Shown: positions 54,326-63,602 of the stretch, in pieces
How the letters are laid out: every line of letters begins with the position of its first letter
How positions within the stretch are numbered: position 1 is the first letter of the stretch
Assembly (NCBI RefSeq): GCF_003814875.1
Contig: NZ_RKQF01000001.1
Coordinates: forward strand, 7,068,001 to 7,132,000
From: Streptomyces sp. Ag109_O5-1
GTDB taxonomy: Bacteria; Actinomycetota; Actinomycetes; Streptomycetales; Streptomycetaceae
Direction of reading: 5' to 3'
DNA length: 64,000 bases
The notes under the pieces: model-generated
The model's database searches: none
The model's input: the letters and a program-made list of their open reading frames with translations, nothing else
Told to the model about the DNA's origin: nothing
Made by a program: the position numbers and the translations under genes

Positions 54326-54659
54326 ATGCTGCTTCACCTTGGCTTCCGTGTGAGCCGTGGGCCGTTATGCCGGTCCTGCTATATGTCAGAAATGTCATAG
54401 CGCGGTGCGAGGGCCCGGGTGGCGGCAGCCGACGGCGTGGTATCAAGCTCAGATCTTGCTCAAGTGACGGCCGGGCGGACCGGACGTCGGCTAGCCTCGC
54501 GGGCGTATTTTGTTCCGCGATTCGTCGGCGAATGAAGAGCGATTCGGGAGTGAAGGTGCAGCGTCATCAACGGGGGATGGCCTGGGAGTGTGTCGGACGG
54601 AGAGAAAACGTCGAGGAAATCCTCGGACGGCCGTCCGAGAACGGCGAGGGAAAGTCGGG

Positions 54660-54851
54660 ATGACTCAGGTGCGGCTCGCCGAACTCTCCGGTATGACACA
54701 AGCGGCGATCTCCCGGCTGGAGCGCGGGAAATGCATGCCCACGTTCCCTTTACTGGAACGCATCGCCAAGGCCTTCGGATCGGACCTGTTGGTGACGGTC
54801 GAGCCGGGCCGCGGCGTGACAGTCGCCTTCGCCAGGAACGACGCCGCCTGA
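54660..54851 (+). CDS. Short XRE/HigA-like HTH protein
   Basis: The 63-residue product, MTQVRLAELSGMTQAAISRL then ERGKCMPTFPLLERIAKAFG, is an XRE helix-turn-helix with the VTVEPGRGVTVAF tail common in HigA-type antitoxins. The first helix that normally precedes GMTQ is missing from this frame. ATG 54660 has GAGGGAAAG upstream; a longer in-frame start at 54510 encodes unrelated sequence. I see no toxin gene beside it. It may be a solitary regulator, a truncated antitoxin or a remnant. Confidence 0.6.
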   Translation: MTQVRLAELSGMTQAAISRLERGKCMPTFPLLERIAKAFGSDLLVTVEPGRGVTVAFARNDAA

Positions 54852-54939
54852 TGGCCGAGCCGGAGTCACGCGCAGTCGTGACGTCGGCCCGGCAGGGCCC
54901 CGTTCCGGTCAGGTGGGGCGGTTGGGGCAGCGGGCGCCG

Positions 54940-54945
54940 TAGGCT
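54940..54945 (+). promoter_or_regulatory. -10 candidate TAGGCT upstream of mfd
   Basis: It lies 63 nt before ATG 55009; mfd also has a GGATGGA SD, so this would give a leadered transcript. No clear -35. Confidence 0.35.
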
Positions 54946-55008
54946 GGGGAGCCCCGGCCCGTGTGACGTGTCGGGCTGTTTGCGTGCCCCTCCCCGGATG
55001 GAACTCCC

Positions 55009-58000
55009 ATGAGCCTGCACGGTCTGCTCGACGCCGTAGTCAAGGACCCCGCCCTCGCGGAAGCGATCAAGGCGTCCGCCGACGGCAACCGCATGCACGT
55101 CGACCTGGTCGGTCCCCCGGCGGCCCGCCCCTTCGCGGTCGCCGCCCTGGCCCGCGACGCCGGCCGCCCGGTGCTGGCGGTCACGGCGACGGGACGGGAG
55201 GCCGAGGACCTGGCCGCCGCACTGCGCACACTGCTGCCGCCCGAGGGCGTCGTGGAGTACCCCTCGTGGGAGACGCTGCCCCATGAGCGGCTCAGCCCGC
55301 GCAGCGACACCGTCGGCCGCCGCCTCGCCGTGCTGCGCCGTCTGGCCCACCCCCGCCCCGACGACCCCGAGACCGGCCCGGTCTCCGTCGTCGTCGCCCC
55401 CGTACGGTCCGTGCTCCAGCCGCAGGTCAAGGGCCTCGGCGACCTGGAACCGGTGGCGCTGCGCACCGGCCAGAACGCCGACCTGAACGACGTCGTCGAA
55501 GCCCTCGCGGCCGCCGCCTACGCGCGCGTGGAGCTCGTCGAGAAGCGCGGCGAGTTCGCCGTCCGCGGCGGCATCCTGGACGTCTTCCCGCCCACCGAGG
55601 AACACCCCCTGCGCGTCGAGTTCTGGGGCGACGACGTCGAGGAGATCCGTTACTTCAAGGTCGCCGACCAGCGCTCCCTGGAGGTCGCCGAGCACGGCCT
55701 GTGGGCACCGCCCTGCCGAGAGCTGCTGCTCACCGACGACGTCCGCGCACGCGCGCGTGCCCTCGCCGAGGAACACCCCGAGCTGGGCGAACTGCTGAAC
55801 AAGATCGCCGAGGGGATCGCGGTCGAGGGCATGGAGTCCCTTGCCCCGGTCCTCGTCGACGACATGGAACTGCTGCTCGACGTGCTGCCCAAGGGCGCGA
55901 TGGCCGTCGTGTGCGACCCGGAGCGGGTCCGCACGCGCGCCGCCGACCTGGTGGCGACCAGCCAGGAGTTCCTGCAGGCCTCCTGGGCGGCCACGGCCGG
56001 CGGCGGCGAGGCGCCCATCGACGTCGGCGCGGCCTCGCTGTGGTCCATCGCGGACGTCCGCGACCGCGCCCGCGAGCTGGACATGATGTGGTGGTCGGTG
56101 TCGCCGTTCGCCGCCGACGAGGAGCTGTCCGCCGACACCCTCAAGCTCGGCATGCACGCCACCGAGACCTACCGCGGCGACACCGCCAAGGCCCTCGCGG
56201 ACACCAAGGGCTGGCTGGCCGACGGCTGGCGCACGGTGTACGTCACCGAGGGCCACGGCACCGCCTCCCGCACGGTCGAGGTGCTCGGCGGCGAGGGCAT
56301 CGCGGCCCGTCTGGACGTCGACCTGGACGAGCTCGGCCCCTCCGTCGTCCACGTGTCCTGCGGCTCGATCGACTACGGCTTCGTCGACCCGGCGCTCAGA
56401 CTCGCCGTCCTCACCGAGACCGACCTGTCCGGCCAGAAGGCGGCCGGCAAGGACGGCGCCCGGATGCCGGCCCGCCGCCGCAAGACCATCGACCCGCTCA
56501 CCCTGGAGCCGGGCGACTACATCGTCCACGAGCAGCACGGCGTCGGCCGCTACATCGAGATGGTCCAGCGCACCGTCCAGGGCGCCACCCGCGAGTACCT
56601 GGTCGTCGAGTACGCCCCCGCCAAGCGCGGCCAGCCCGGCGACCGCCTCTACATCCCGACGGACCAGCTGGAGCAGATCACCAAGTACGTCGGCGGCGAG
56701 GCCCCCACCCTGCACCGCCTGGGCGGCGCGGACTGGACGAAGACCAAGGCGCGCGCCAAGAAGGCCGTCAAGGAGATCGCCGCCGACCTGATCAAGCTCT
56801 ACAGCGCGCGCATGGCCGCCCCCGGGCACGCCTTCGGCGGGGACACGCCCTGGCAGCGCGAGCTGGAGGACGCGTTCCCGTACGCGGAGACCCCGGACCA
56901 GCTGACCACCATCGCCGAGGTCAAGGAGGACATGGAGAAGTCGGTCCCCATGGACCGCCTGGTCTGCGGCGACGTGGGCTACGGCAAGACGGAGATCGCG
57001 GTGCGGGCCGCCTTCAAGGCCGTACAGGACGGCAAGCAGGTGGCCGTCCTCGTCCCCACCACCCTGCTGGTGCAGCAACACTTCGGGACGTTCTCCGAGC
57101 GGTACTCGCAGTTCCCGGTGAGCGTGAAGGCGCTCTCCCGCTTCCAGACCGACACCGAGGCGAAGGGGACTCTGGAGGGTCTGCGCGAGGGCGCGGTCGA
57201 CGTCGTCATCGGCACCCACCGGCTGTTCTCCTCGGAGACCAAGTTCAAGGACCTCGGCCTGGTCATCGTCGACGAGGAGCAGCGCTTCGGCGTCGAGCAC
57301 AAGGAGCAGCTGAAGAAGCTGCGCGCCAACGTCGACGTGCTGACCATGTCCGCGACCCCGATCCCGCGCACCCTGGAGATGGCGGTCACCGGCATCCGCG
57401 AGATGTCGACGATCACCACGCCCCCGGAGGAGCGGCATCCGGTGCTCACCTTCGTCGGGCCGTACGAGGAGAAACAGATCGGCGCCGCCATCCGCCGCGA
57501 ACTGCTGCGCGAAGGCCAGGTCTTCTACATCCACAACCGGGTGGAGTCCATCGACCGCGCGGCGGCCAGACTCCGCGAGATCGTCCCCGAGGCGCGCATC
57601 GCGACCGCGCACGGCCAGATGTCGGAGTCGGCGCTGGAGCAGGTCGTCGTCGACTTCTGGGAGAAGAAGTTCGACGTCCTCGTCTCGACGACGATCGTCG
57701 AGTCCGGCATCGACATCTCCAACGCCAACACGCTCATCGTGGAGCGCGGCGACACCTTCGGCCTGTCCCAGCTGCACCAGCTGCGCGGCCGGGTCGGCCG
57801 AGGGCGCGAGCGCGGGTACGCGTACTTCCTGTACCCGCCGGAGAAGCCGCTGACCGAGACCGCGCACGAACGGCTCGCCACCATCGCCCAGCACACCGAG
57901 ATGGGCGCGGGCATGTACGTGGCGATGAAGGACCTGGAGATCCGCGGTGCCGGCAACCTGCTCGGCGGCGAGCAGTCCGGGCACATCGCGGGCGTCGGCT

Positions 58001-58542
58001 TCGACCTGTACGTCCGTATGGTCGGCGAGGCCGTCGCGGACTACCGGCGGCAGCTGGAGACCGGCGAGATCGAGGAGGAGCCGCCGCTCGAGGTCAAGAT
58101 CGAGCTGCCCGTCGACGCGCACGTTCCGCACGACTACGCGCCCGGCGAGCGGCTGCGCCTGCAGGCCTACCGTTCGATCGCCTCCGCCAACTCGGAGGCG
58201 GACATCAAGGCGGTCCGCGAGGAACTCACCGACCGCTACGGCAAGCTGCCCGAGCCGGTCGAGAACCTGCTCCTCGTCGCCGGTCTGCGGATGCTCGCCC
58301 GCGCCTGCGGGGTCGGCGAGATCGTCCTCCAGGGCGCCAACATCCGGTTCGCGCCGGTGGAGTTGCGCGAGTCGCAGGAGCTGCGCCTCAAGCGCCTGTA
58401 CCCGGGGACCGTCATCAAGCCGGCCGTCCACCAGGTGCTGGTGCCTCGCCCGAAGACCGCGAAGGTGGGCGGAAAGCCGCTGATCGGACGGGAACTGCTG
58501 GGCTGGGTAGGGGAGTTCCTGGCCTCGATCCTGGGGTCGTAG
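55009..58542 (+). CDS. mfd: Transcription-repair coupling factor
   Basis: Mfd pushes stalled RNA polymerase off damaged DNA and recruits UvrA. The 1177-residue protein has the UvrB-like N-terminal module (residues 1-330, VEYPSWETLPHERLSPRSD), the RNA-polymerase interaction domain (about 490-570, GDYIVHEQHGVGRY), RecG-like translocase motifs (Walker A GDVGYGKTE near 653, DEEQRFG near 754, SATPIPRTL near 783, QLRGRVGRG near 925) and the C-terminal TRCF domain from about 1025. Length is normal. ATG 55009 starts the conserved SLHGLLDAV helix. Confidence 0.97.
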   Translation: MSLHGLLDAVVKDPALAEAIKASADGNRMHVDLVGPPAARPFAVAALARDAGRPVLAVTATGREAEDLAAALRTLLPPEGVVEYPSWETLPHERLSPRSDTVGRRLAVLRRLAHPRPDDPETGPVSVVVAPVRSVLQPQVKGLGDLEPVALRTGQNADLNDVVEALAAAAYARVELVEKRGEFAVRGGILDVFPPTEEHPLRVEFWGDDVEEIRYFKVADQRSLEVAEHGLWAPPCRELLLTDDVRARARALAEEHPELGELLNKIAEGIAVEGMESLAPVLVDDMELLLDVLPKGAMAVVCDPERVRTRAADLVATSQEFLQASWAATAGGGEAPIDVGAASLWSIADVRDRARELDMMWWSVSPFAADEELSADTLKLGMHATETYRGDTAKALADTKGWLADGWRTVYVTEGHGTASRTVEVLGGEGIAARLDVDLDELGPSVVHVSCGSIDYGFVDPALRLAVLTETDLSGQKAAGKDGARMPARRRKTIDPLTLEPGDYIVHEQHGVGRYIEMVQRTVQGATREYLVVEYAPAKRGQPGDRLYIPTDQLEQITKYVGGEAPTLHRLGGADWTKTKARAKKAVKEIAADLIKLYSARMAAPGHAFGGDTPWQRELEDAFPYAETPDQLTTIAEVKEDMEKSVPMDRLVCGDVGYGKTEIAVRAAFKAVQDGKQVAVLVPTTLLVQQHFGTFSERYSQFPVSVKALSRFQTDTEAKGTLEGLREGAVDVVIGTHRLFSSETKFKDLGLVIVDEEQRFGVEHKEQLKKLRANVDVLTMSATPIPRTLEMAVTGIREMSTITTPPEERHPVLTFVGPYEEKQIGAAIRRELLREGQVFYIHNRVESIDRAAARLREIVPEARIATAHGQMSESALEQVVVDFWEKKFDVLVSTTIVESGIDISNANTLIVERGDTFGLSQLHQLRGRVGRGRERGYAYFLYPPEKPLTETAHERLATIAQHTEMGAGMYVAMKDLEIRGAGNLLGGEQSGHIAGVGFDLYVRMVGEAVADYRRQLETGEIEEEPPLEVKIELPVDAHVPHDYAPGERLRLQAYRSIASANSEADIKAVREELTDRYGKLPEPVENLLLVAGLRMLARACGVGEIVLQGANIRFAPVELRESQELRLKRLYPGTVIKPAVHQVLVPRPKTAKVGGKPLIGRELLGWVGEFLASILGS

Positions 58543-58640
58543 GCGCGGACGCAGACGTATTCGTACGGGGGAGGCGCACGCCCCGCGACGGTGTGAGCGG
58601 GCGTGCGGCCTCGGCAGCCGGGCTTCTCCCGCTGTGTCCG

Positions 58641-58669
58641 GCCCCCGACTACAAGAAGGGGTCGGGGGC
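58641..58669 (+). terminator. Hairpin terminator after mfd
   Basis: GCCCCCGAC (58641-58649) and GTCGGGGGC (58661-58669) form a perfect 9-bp stem with an 11-nt loop. Confidence 0.8.
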
Positions 58670-58775
58670 ATCCGTCCGCTGAGGCCCCGTCCGGCCCGAA
58701 CCCCGGCGGTTACGGTGGGGCCTGCGGACATCCGCCCCTGCCGGGCGACGGAGGGCGAGTACGAGGGGGGCGCAC

Positions 58776-59492
58776 GTGGCGCGTCTGAGGGGCGGGGCGG
58801 CCGTGGCCGCCGCCGCTGTCTTCGCTGTGGCGGGATGCAAGAACGCGCAGGACAAGGGGGCTTCGGGAGCCCAGGGCTCCGGAGGCGGGGGCGCGGCCCT
58901 GGCCGCCGCCGACTCGCTGACCGTCAAGGGCCGGGCACCGAAGACCGGTTACACCCGGGAGAGGTTCGGCTCCGCCTGGGCGGACACCGACTCCAACTCC
59001 TGCGACACCCGCAGCGACATACTCAAACGCGACCTGAAGGACGTGAAGTTCACCGACGGCGACTGCAAGGTCTCCTACGGCGTCCTCGACCCTGACCCCT
59101 ACTCCGGTAAGAAGGTCACTTACCGGCGTGGCCGCAGCCTGGTCGACATAGACCACCTCGTCGCCCTCTCGGACGCCTGGCAGAAGGGCGCCAAGTACTG
59201 GGACGCGAGCAAGCGCATAGCCCTCGCCAACGACCCGCTCAACCTCCTCGCCGTCGACGCGAGCGCCAACCGCGGCAAGGGCGACGGCGACACCGCCACC
59301 TGGCTCCCGGCCAACAGTTCGTACCGCTGCACCTACGTCGCCGCGCAGGTGGCCGTGAAGAAGAAGTACGGCCTGTGGGTCACCGCCGCCGAGAAGGACG
59401 CGATGAAGAAGGTCCTGTCCGGCTGCCCGAACCAGGAACTCCCCACGGGCGGAAACCCGACCGAGGCGCCGTCCCGCTTCAAGGCGCGCTGA
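58776..59492 (+). CDS. Secreted lipoprotein nuclease of the HNH/GmrSD-C type
   Basis: The 238-residue protein has a lipoprotein signal (AAAAVFAVAGC, lipid-modified Cys near residue 21), a low-complexity spacer and a nuclease-like domain with DIDHLVALSDAWQKGA near residue 124 and NLLAVDASANRGKGDGDTATWLP near 155, the DUF1524/HNH core in which DxDH and the later Asn/Lys bind metal. It is probably an extracellular nuclease for nucleic-acid scavenging. GTG 58776 follows GAGGGGGG. Confidence 0.88.
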   Translation: MARLRGGAAVAAAAVFAVAGCKNAQDKGASGAQGSGGGGAALAAADSLTVKGRAPKTGYTRERFGSAWADTDSNSCDTRSDILKRDLKDVKFTDGDCKVSYGVLDPDPYSGKKVTYRRGRSLVDIDHLVALSDAWQKGAKYWDASKRIALANDPLNLLAVDASANRGKGDGDTATWLPANSSYRCTYVAAQVAVKKKYGLWVTAAEKDAMKKVLSGCPNQELPTGGNPTEAPSRFKAR

Positions 59493-59516
59493 ACCGGCCC
59501 GCCCCCGCCGCGTGCG

Positions 59517-60641
59517 TCAGTACCCCAGGGAGTGGCCGCGCGGCGGAGGGGCGGGACGGCCCGCCTTCTCCCAGGCGACGAAGGTGTTGGTACGGGCGAA
59601 GACGAACGCCTTGACCGGGTTGGCGGAGTAAGTCCATGGCGTGCTGCCGACGTATCCGCCGATCGCACGGAACTGCTCGACGGCCTCTGCGTACCGCTTC
59701 GTCTGGAACAGGGCGTCCGCCAGCAGGTGCCGTACCGCCGGCAGCCGGTGGTGCCCGGCGGGCGCCCGGTCCACCGCGTCCAGGGTGGCGTCCACGGCCG
59801 ACTGCACGAACGGCTGGTTGTAGACAGGCGCCTTGGGCTCCCGGAACGCGTGCTCCATCAATGCGTCCAGGCGCAGCACCGGCAGCAGGCTGCCCTGCGG
59901 CGCGGCGGCCGCGGCCTGGTCGGCGAAGGCGTACATCAGCTCGTGTGAACCGCGCCACTTGGCGCACCAGTACTGCAGAGCGCTCATGTGCGCTCCGAAG
60001 TGGTGCGGGTCGCGTGCGGTGATCTCGGCCCACAGCGCCCGGAAGTCGTCGTGCGACCAGCCGAGCCCCACAGCGATGGAGATCTGCGCGATCCAGGGGC
60101 AGGGATCCTCGGGTGCCATCCAGGCGGCCTCCTGGCAGGCGGGCAGCGCCTCGGCCAGCAGCCGGTGGAAGCCCTCGAACTGCTCCGCCGTGGTGTGCTT
60201 CGCCAGCTTCGCGCCGCGGACCTTGCCCGCCAGCGAGACGAGTGCGTCGGCGTGCACGAGGACGGCGGACGGGTCGCCGGGGTACTCGGTCCGCCACGCC
60301 TTCAGCCAGGCGTCGTCCTCGACGGCGGCGTGGGTGAGGATGCCGAGCCGGTACCACCGCAGGTCCCAGTCCCGGCCCGCTCCGGCCAGATAGGCGGCCG
60401 CCTGCCGCCAGTCACCGGCGAGGGCGGCCGCCGCGACCGCGTCGGCCTCGGGATCGGGGCCCGCGAAACGTTTGTCGAGCTGGGCGGCCGGCACCAGCCC
60501 GTACTTGGCGGGGTCGATGTTGACCGGCGCTTTGGCCTTCGCCTCCGCCCGGAGGGCCCGCCCCTTGCGGATGTTGCGGGGGAGGGTGACGACCGCATAG
60601 AGGAGGATGCCGGCACCGGCTATGTCGATCAGGATGTTCAT
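59517..60641 (-). CDS. TPR-like membrane-anchored protein of unknown function
   Basis: The 374-residue protein starts with one membrane helix (ILIDIAGAGILLYAVVTLP) and a basic stop-transfer stretch, followed by an all-helical domain of TPR or DUF4034 character (DWRQAAAYLAGAGRDWDLRW, PWIAQISIAVGLGWSHDDFRALW, LADALFQTKRYAEAVEQF). No catalytic motif. It lies 110 bp downstream of an M48 protease gene on the same strand and may act with it. Confidence 0.75.
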   Translation of the reverse strand: MNILIDIAGAGILLYAVVTLPRNIRKGRALRAEAKAKAPVNIDPAKYGLVPAAQLDKRFAGPDPEADAVAAAALAGDWRQAAAYLAGAGRDWDLRWYRLGILTHAAVEDDAWLKAWRTEYPGDPSAVLVHADALVSLAGKVRGAKLAKHTTAEQFEGFHRLLAEALPACQEAAWMAPEDPCPWIAQISIAVGLGWSHDDFRALWAEITARDPHHFGAHMSALQYWCAKWRGSHELMYAFADQAAAAAPQGSLLPVLRLDALMEHAFREPKAPVYNQPFVQSAVDATLDAVDRAPAGHHRLPAVRHLLADALFQTKRYAEAVEQFRAIGGYVGSTPWTYSANPVKAFVFARTNTFVAWEKAGRPAPPPRGHSLGY

Positions 60642-60750
60642 ACCGGGTCTTTCGGATAGGGGCCGCCGGAGGAAGCGGTCGAAGAGACTCTCGAGGAGAC
60701 GGCCGAGGGGACGGCCGAGGAGGCTGTCGGAGCAGGAAAGCGCAAGGCTG

Positions 60751-62535
60751 TCAGCGCGGGGTGCCGGGCGGCGGCCAGGGCAGGACGGCCGGCGGTGGTG
60801 CCGAGCCGCCGAACGGAGCACGACCGCCCCCGGACAGCAGAGCCCGCAGGGGGGCCGTGGTGGGCGGGTCGGCGATCGCGTGGTCCAGAGCCTCGTCCAG
60901 TGCCTCGGCGAACCGTTCGGGTGCCAGCGTCCGCACCGGGGGTCCGGACCAGCACAGCTCCCACCGGCACAACCCGGTGTCCAGCGCGGTGAGCAGGGCC
61001 AGTCGGCGCAGGGCCGAGCCGAAGGCCGTCCTCGCGAACTCGCGTGCCGCACGGCCGCTGCTCCGACCGGCCTGGTCCGACCTGGGCAGCCGGTCCGCGA
61101 TGTCGTACAGCAGGCCGTGGTCGATCAAGTCCAGGAGGCGGTCGAGGTGTGTCGCTCCGTACACGCCGACGCCCCTCGCGCCGGCCACCTGAGCCATGGC
61201 CTCCAGCAGCGGCCCCGTTTCCCGCGCCCAGCTCTCGCGCCGTGTCTGTGCGGGCAGTTCGGCCCAGGGCACCCGCCGCCAGGACTGCGTCTCCCGGCTC
61301 AGTACAGCCCGTTCCAGTCCGGCGAGGAGACGGTCCGGCTCCCGGAGCAGCGCGAGAGCGGGACGACGAGGGAATGTGGTGGTGCGACCGTCGTCGGGGA
61401 GTGCCTCCAGCGCCGCGATGCGGTCGGCCGTGGGCGGGTGGCTGTCGTACGGAGAGCTCTCCTCATAGACCGCCTCCGGGAGCGGTCTGAGGGTCCACGC
61501 TTCCAGTTCCGCCCGGCGTACGGGGTCCGCGAGCAGGAGGGCGAGGCCGCCGTGGAACTGTCCTTCCGGCGGCAGCAGGCCGGCGTCCCGGCCCATCAGC
61601 GCGTACTCGCGCAGGTAGAGGTCGTCGGCGGCTTCGAGCGCGGGGATACGGCGCAGTGCGGCGGACATGCTGTCCCGGCCCGCGACCCGGGCGGCCGTCA
61701 GGTCGGCCGCGTACTCCTGCCGGCGGCTGACGGCCTCGGTCAGGCGCAGACACAGCCGGGCGTACGCGGAGAAGACGAGGGCCAGGTAGTGGTCCGGGCC
61801 TCGCGTCGGCTCCCGCTTCACCGGTGGCGGCTTGCCGGCCGCACGGCGCCGCGCGGCCCGTGCGGCTGCCCTCGCCTTCTCTTCGGCTTCCTCACGCGCA
61901 GCCCGCTGCCGCAACGTGTGCGCGGTGTGCAGCAGTCGGCTGTGCAGCGCCCAGAGCAGGCCGCCCAACCGGGTGTCGTCGTGCGCGTAGTGGCCCAGTT
62001 CGTGCGCGAGCACGGCGTCCAGTTCGTCCTTCGGCAGGCCGATCAGCAGTGCCACGCCGAGGAAGAGCCGCCGTTCACCCGCGACCAGCCCGAGCCACCG
62101 GGAGTCCTCCCGCACCATGGCGTTGGCCCCTGGGACCACCCGGATCCGAGCGGGCGGCCGCGTGCCCACCCGCTCGGCCAGCTCGCGTACCCGCCGCCAC
62201 AACTCCGGCTGCTCCCCGGGCGCAAGTGACAGACCGGGCTCCTCGTCCTGCCCGTCCCCGGCGCCGCGGCTGAGCAGGACGACCCGCACCACGCACCAGG
62301 CGATCGCCAGCGAGCCGAGCCAGCCCTCGACGGCCATGACCGTGAAGCCGTGGCCGCGGGCCAGGAAGACGTCCAGGGCCGCCAGCGCGACGAGGAGGAG
62401 CAGTGCCAGCACGTAGAACCCGAGGAGCAGGCCGAGAACGAGCGCGGCACGCAGCGGAGTTCCGGGCACGCCCCGTTCCCGTGCGGCGGTCTCCGCGGCG
62501 GCCGCTCGACCGGCGGGGCGGGACGTCAGGCGCAT
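60751..62535 (-). CDS. Membrane M48-family zinc metalloprotease
   Basis: The 594-residue protein has two N-terminal membrane helices (LVLGLLLGFYVLALLLLVAL; LGSLAIAWCVVRVVLL), then an M48 catalytic domain with HELGHYAHD near residue 183 (HExxH) and a downstream EYAADLTAARVAG segment supplying the third ligand Glu near 273. The C-terminal half is helical and unassigned. A related domain occurs in HtpX and Ste24-type proteases. ATG 62535 is preferred over 62541 by SD spacing (GAAGGA). Confidence 0.88.
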   Translation of the reverse strand: MRLTSRPAGRAAAAETAARERGVPGTPLRAALVLGLLLGFYVLALLLLVALAALDVFLARGHGFTVMAVEGWLGSLAIAWCVVRVVLLSRGAGDGQDEEPGLSLAPGEQPELWRRVRELAERVGTRPPARIRVVPGANAMVREDSRWLGLVAGERRLFLGVALLIGLPKDELDAVLAHELGHYAHDDTRLGGLLWALHSRLLHTAHTLRQRAAREEAEEKARAAARAARRRAAGKPPPVKREPTRGPDHYLALVFSAYARLCLRLTEAVSRRQEYAADLTAARVAGRDSMSAALRRIPALEAADDLYLREYALMGRDAGLLPPEGQFHGGLALLLADPVRRAELEAWTLRPLPEAVYEESSPYDSHPPTADRIAALEALPDDGRTTTFPRRPALALLREPDRLLAGLERAVLSRETQSWRRVPWAELPAQTRRESWARETGPLLEAMAQVAGARGVGVYGATHLDRLLDLIDHGLLYDIADRLPRSDQAGRSSGRAAREFARTAFGSALRRLALLTALDTGLCRWELCWSGPPVRTLAPERFAEALDEALDHAIADPPTTAPLRALLSGGGRAPFGGSAPPPAVLPWPPPGTPR

Positions 62536-62581
62536 CGGCATCCTTCACGGGAACGGAAACGGAACGGAACGTGGGTGGGGC

Positions 62582-62623
62582 GGCGCCTCGGGGCCGGGCT
62601 CGGACCCGGCCGCACGCGGCGCC
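62582..62623 (-). terminator. Nested hairpin terminator after the lipoprotein gene
   Basis: GGCGCC (62582-62587)/GGCGCC (62618-62623) enclose GGCCGGG (62592-62598)/CCCGGCC (62605-62611), just 3' of the lipoprotein stop on the - strand. Confidence 0.75.
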
Positions 62624-62634
62624 CGCTTCTTCAG

Positions 62635-63357
62635 CTACTTCTTCAGCGCCGACAGGATCGTCGTCGTCACCTTCTTCGCGGACGCGGCGCCGTTGTCGCC
62701 GCCCGCGGTGGACAGCACGGTGACCACGGAGCCGCCGGAACGGGCCGCGATCAGCGTGGTGCCGTTCTCCCAGTGGCCGCTCGTCAGCGTCATCGTGTAG
62801 GCCTCGTCACCGAGTCCGGCCGTGGAACTGCCGGTGAGCTTCACCGTGGCGTGCTCGTCGCTGTCCGTGTACGTGGCGCACTCGGCGGCCACGGTGCGCA
62901 GGGCCTTCATCACGTCGGTCGCCGTGGTGCCCTGGAAGGCGTCGATCTCCTGGTCCACTTCCTCGGTCTTGTTCGCGTAGCCGTTCTGCGCGAACGACAC
63001 CCCGCCCTTGTAGCCGGACACCTGGATCCAGGACGTGGACTCCAGCGCGGTGCAGTCCGGCTTCCCCGTCTTCGGGCTGGACGGGGAGAGGAACTGGCCA
63101 CCGCTGTCCGCGGAGCCGTCGGATTCGAGGGCGAGCCCGGACGGGAAGGCCGAGGCGGGCGCCAGCGCCTTCTTCAGCTGTGTGCCGGTGAGCAGGCCGG
63201 AGTTGGGGTCCTTCGCCTTGGCGGGCTTGGCGTTCGTGCCGGTACCGGAGTCGGTGGTGGAACCGGTGGAACCGGTGGAACCGGTGGAGCAGGCGGTCAG
63301 GGCCAGCGGAAGGGCCGCAACGGCTATCAGCATCACGGCACGGGACGGGAGACGCAT
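62635..63357 (-). CDS. Exported lipoprotein, PknH-sensor-like
   Basis: The 240-residue protein has a lipoprotein signal with lipobox LTAC (Cys near residue 23), a Ser/Gly/Thr repeat STGSTGSTGSTT, then a domain of about 180 residues with two cysteines (PDCTALE, AAECATY) in the spacing of actinobacterial PknH-sensor-type lipoproteins. Ligand unknown. ATG 63357 follows AAGGAC. Divergent from the DNA methylase-type gene. Confidence 0.85.
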   Translation of the reverse strand: MRLPSRAVMLIAVAALPLALTACSTGSTGSTGSTTDSGTGTNAKPAKAKDPNSGLLTGTQLKKALAPASAFPSGLALESDGSADSGGQFLSPSSPKTGKPDCTALESTSWIQVSGYKGGVSFAQNGYANKTEEVDQEIDAFQGTTATDVMKALRTVAAECATYTDSDEHATVKLTGSSTAGLGDEAYTMTLTSGHWENGTTLIAARSGGSVVTVLSTAGGDNGAASAKKVTTTILSALKK

Positions 63358-63563
63358 CAGGAGTCCTTCTGGGGTGGGTGAAACGGATTCAGGGCGGGAC
63401 GGTGATCCGGGCGGGCGATGGTCGGGCTGTTCTCTCCGGTTGCCACGGCCCGTTCGTCTCGAAGCGCTGGGTCAATAAGAACAGAGGCTGTGAACCGAGT
63501 CAACATGACATGTTTGATGCGGCGTTCGCGCGTTTGTGAAGGCAGAGGTCTTGTGTACGTCGG

Positions 63564-63569
63564 TATGCT
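63564..63569 (+). promoter_or_regulatory. -10 candidate TATGCT for the methylase-type gene
   Basis: It lies 33 nt before GTG 63603 in the 245-bp divergent gap. No convincing -35 at standard spacing. Confidence 0.4.
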
Positions 63570-63602
63570 CGGTGCACACACGGGACGAGGGGAGCTGGGC
63601 GC

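Noticed and set aside
53657-54337. ATG 54337 as the phospholipase start.
   Set aside because: It would place 41 polar residues before the signal peptide and has no better SD than TTG 54214.
54460-58731. A 1423-codon antisense open frame opposite mfd, and similar long antisense frames elsewhere (for example 51-1982, 1715-4570, 7921-9996 and 26941-29460).
   Set aside because: They mirror the GC3 bias of the real genes on the other strand, have low-complexity Arg/Gly/Ala/Val-rich translations and no recognisable domains.
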